Part shown: positions 30,777 to 31,056 of the stretch, piece by piece
Layout: every line of letters starts with the position of its first letter
Position numbering within the stretch: position 1 is the first letter of the stretch
Source: Clostridiales bacterium UBA7044
GTDB lineage: Bacteria > Bacillota > Clostridia > Oscillospirales > Oscillospiraceae
Assembly (NCBI GenBank): GCA_002493965.1
Contig: DLAP01000025.1
Span: 51,677-82,732, forward strand
DNA length: 31,056 nucleotides
Direction: 5' to 3'
Made by a program: the position numbers and the translations under genes
The notes under the pieces: generated by a model
What the model was told of the DNA's origin: nothing
Databases searched by the model: none
Seen by the model: only the letters and a program-made list of their open reading frames with translations

Positions 30777-31056
30777 TGAACGCTTACGATATCATCAGAA
30801 GACCTGTCATCACCGAGCAGTCCATGGAGGCTGTGGCTGATAAGAAGTACGTTTTCATGGTGGACGTCAACGCCGATAAGGGCCAGATCAAGGAAGCTGT
30901 GGAGCTGGCTTTCGGCGTAAAGGTCGCGAAAATCAACACCATCCGCATGAAGGGCAAGGTTAAGCGCACCGGCGCTTATCCCGCAGGCAAGCGGGCCGAC
31001 TACAAGAAGGCCGTTGTCACCCTGACTTCCGATTCCAAGACCATCGAGTTCTTCGA
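30776..31056 (+). CDS. rplW: 50S ribosomal protein L23 (3' end outside window)
   Basis: About 93 residues of L23 are visible and the frame runs off the right edge without a stop. The start MNAYDIIRRPVITEQSMEA is typical. VFMVDVNADKGQIKEAVELA, FGVKVAKINTI and the basic stretch KGKVKRTG follow in the family order. L23 sits at the tunnel exit and binds SRP and trigger factor. ATG 30776 overlaps the rplD stop, with GGAGGT 9 nt upstream. L23 is usually about 95-100 residues, so only a few codons are missing. Confidence 0.96.
   Translation, partial: MNAYDIIRRPVITEQSMEAVADKKYVFMVDVNADKGQIKEAVELAFGVKVAKINTIRMKGKVKRTGAYPAGKRADYKKAVVTLTSDSKTIEFF

Overview
The window looks like a chromosomal segment from an anaerobic Firmicute of class Clostridia, probably of the Oscillospiraceae/Ruminococcaceae type. 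This rests on the moderately GC-rich sequence, strong Shine-Dalgarno sites, the Firmicute gene order yicC-remA-gmk-rpoZ-priA-def-fmt-rsmB-rlmN-prpC-prkC-rsgA, a non-canonical LLQTGQ sorting signal on a giant DUF11 surface protein, and a DUF3343/cysteine-desulfurase pair. The taxon is inferred from gene content, not from a marker search.

Region 1 (1-7265) is a cell-surface module. A giant surface protein, cut off at the left edge, begins with an in-frame run of 23 C and a PSEEP repeat. It continues with about ten DUF11-type repeats, a Cna-B-like domain and a sorting signal. A small sortase gene overlaps its end, and a bidirectional terminator closes the module.

Region 2 (7233-10312) carries rnpB (RNase P RNA) on the minus strand. 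Back-to-back with it starts the murD-ispD-ispF operon for peptidoglycan precursor and MEP isoprenoid synthesis, which ends in a hairpin terminator.

Region 3 (10313-11890) is a structured leader followed by a two-gene unit: a DUF3343 putative selenium/sulfur carrier and a class V cysteine desulfurase.

Region 4 (11910-26606) starts at a strong promoter and runs through 15 closely spaced or overlapping plus-strand genes: cdaA, cdaR (c-di-AMP), an RseC-like protein, yicC, remA, gmk, rpoZ, priA, def, fmt, rsmB, rlmN, prpC, prkC and rsgA. It ends at a terminator. It joins second-messenger synthesis, nucleotide metabolism, transcription, replication restart, protein maturation, rRNA modification, phospho-signalling and ribosome assembly.

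Region 5 (26618-28568) is a small accessory patch: an AbrB-like regulator overlapping a membrane acyltransferase, a 373-nt stretch with a perfect 13-bp hairpin and no convincing gene, and an unknown 66-residue acidic protein with its own promoter and terminator.

Region 6 (28682-31056) is the start of the S10 ribosomal-protein operon: promoter, ~270-nt structured leader, rpsJ, a structured 118-nt gap, rplC, rplD and the first part of rplW, which is cut by the right edge.

No phage, insertion sequence, CRISPR array, tRNA or restriction/defence cassette was seen. Most of the window is core genome. The least explained parts are the poly-C tract with the sortase-anchored protein, the leader of the Se/S gene pair, the operator-like inverted repeats at the cdaA and abrB-like promoters, the 66-residue protein, and the untranslated regions around rpsJ.
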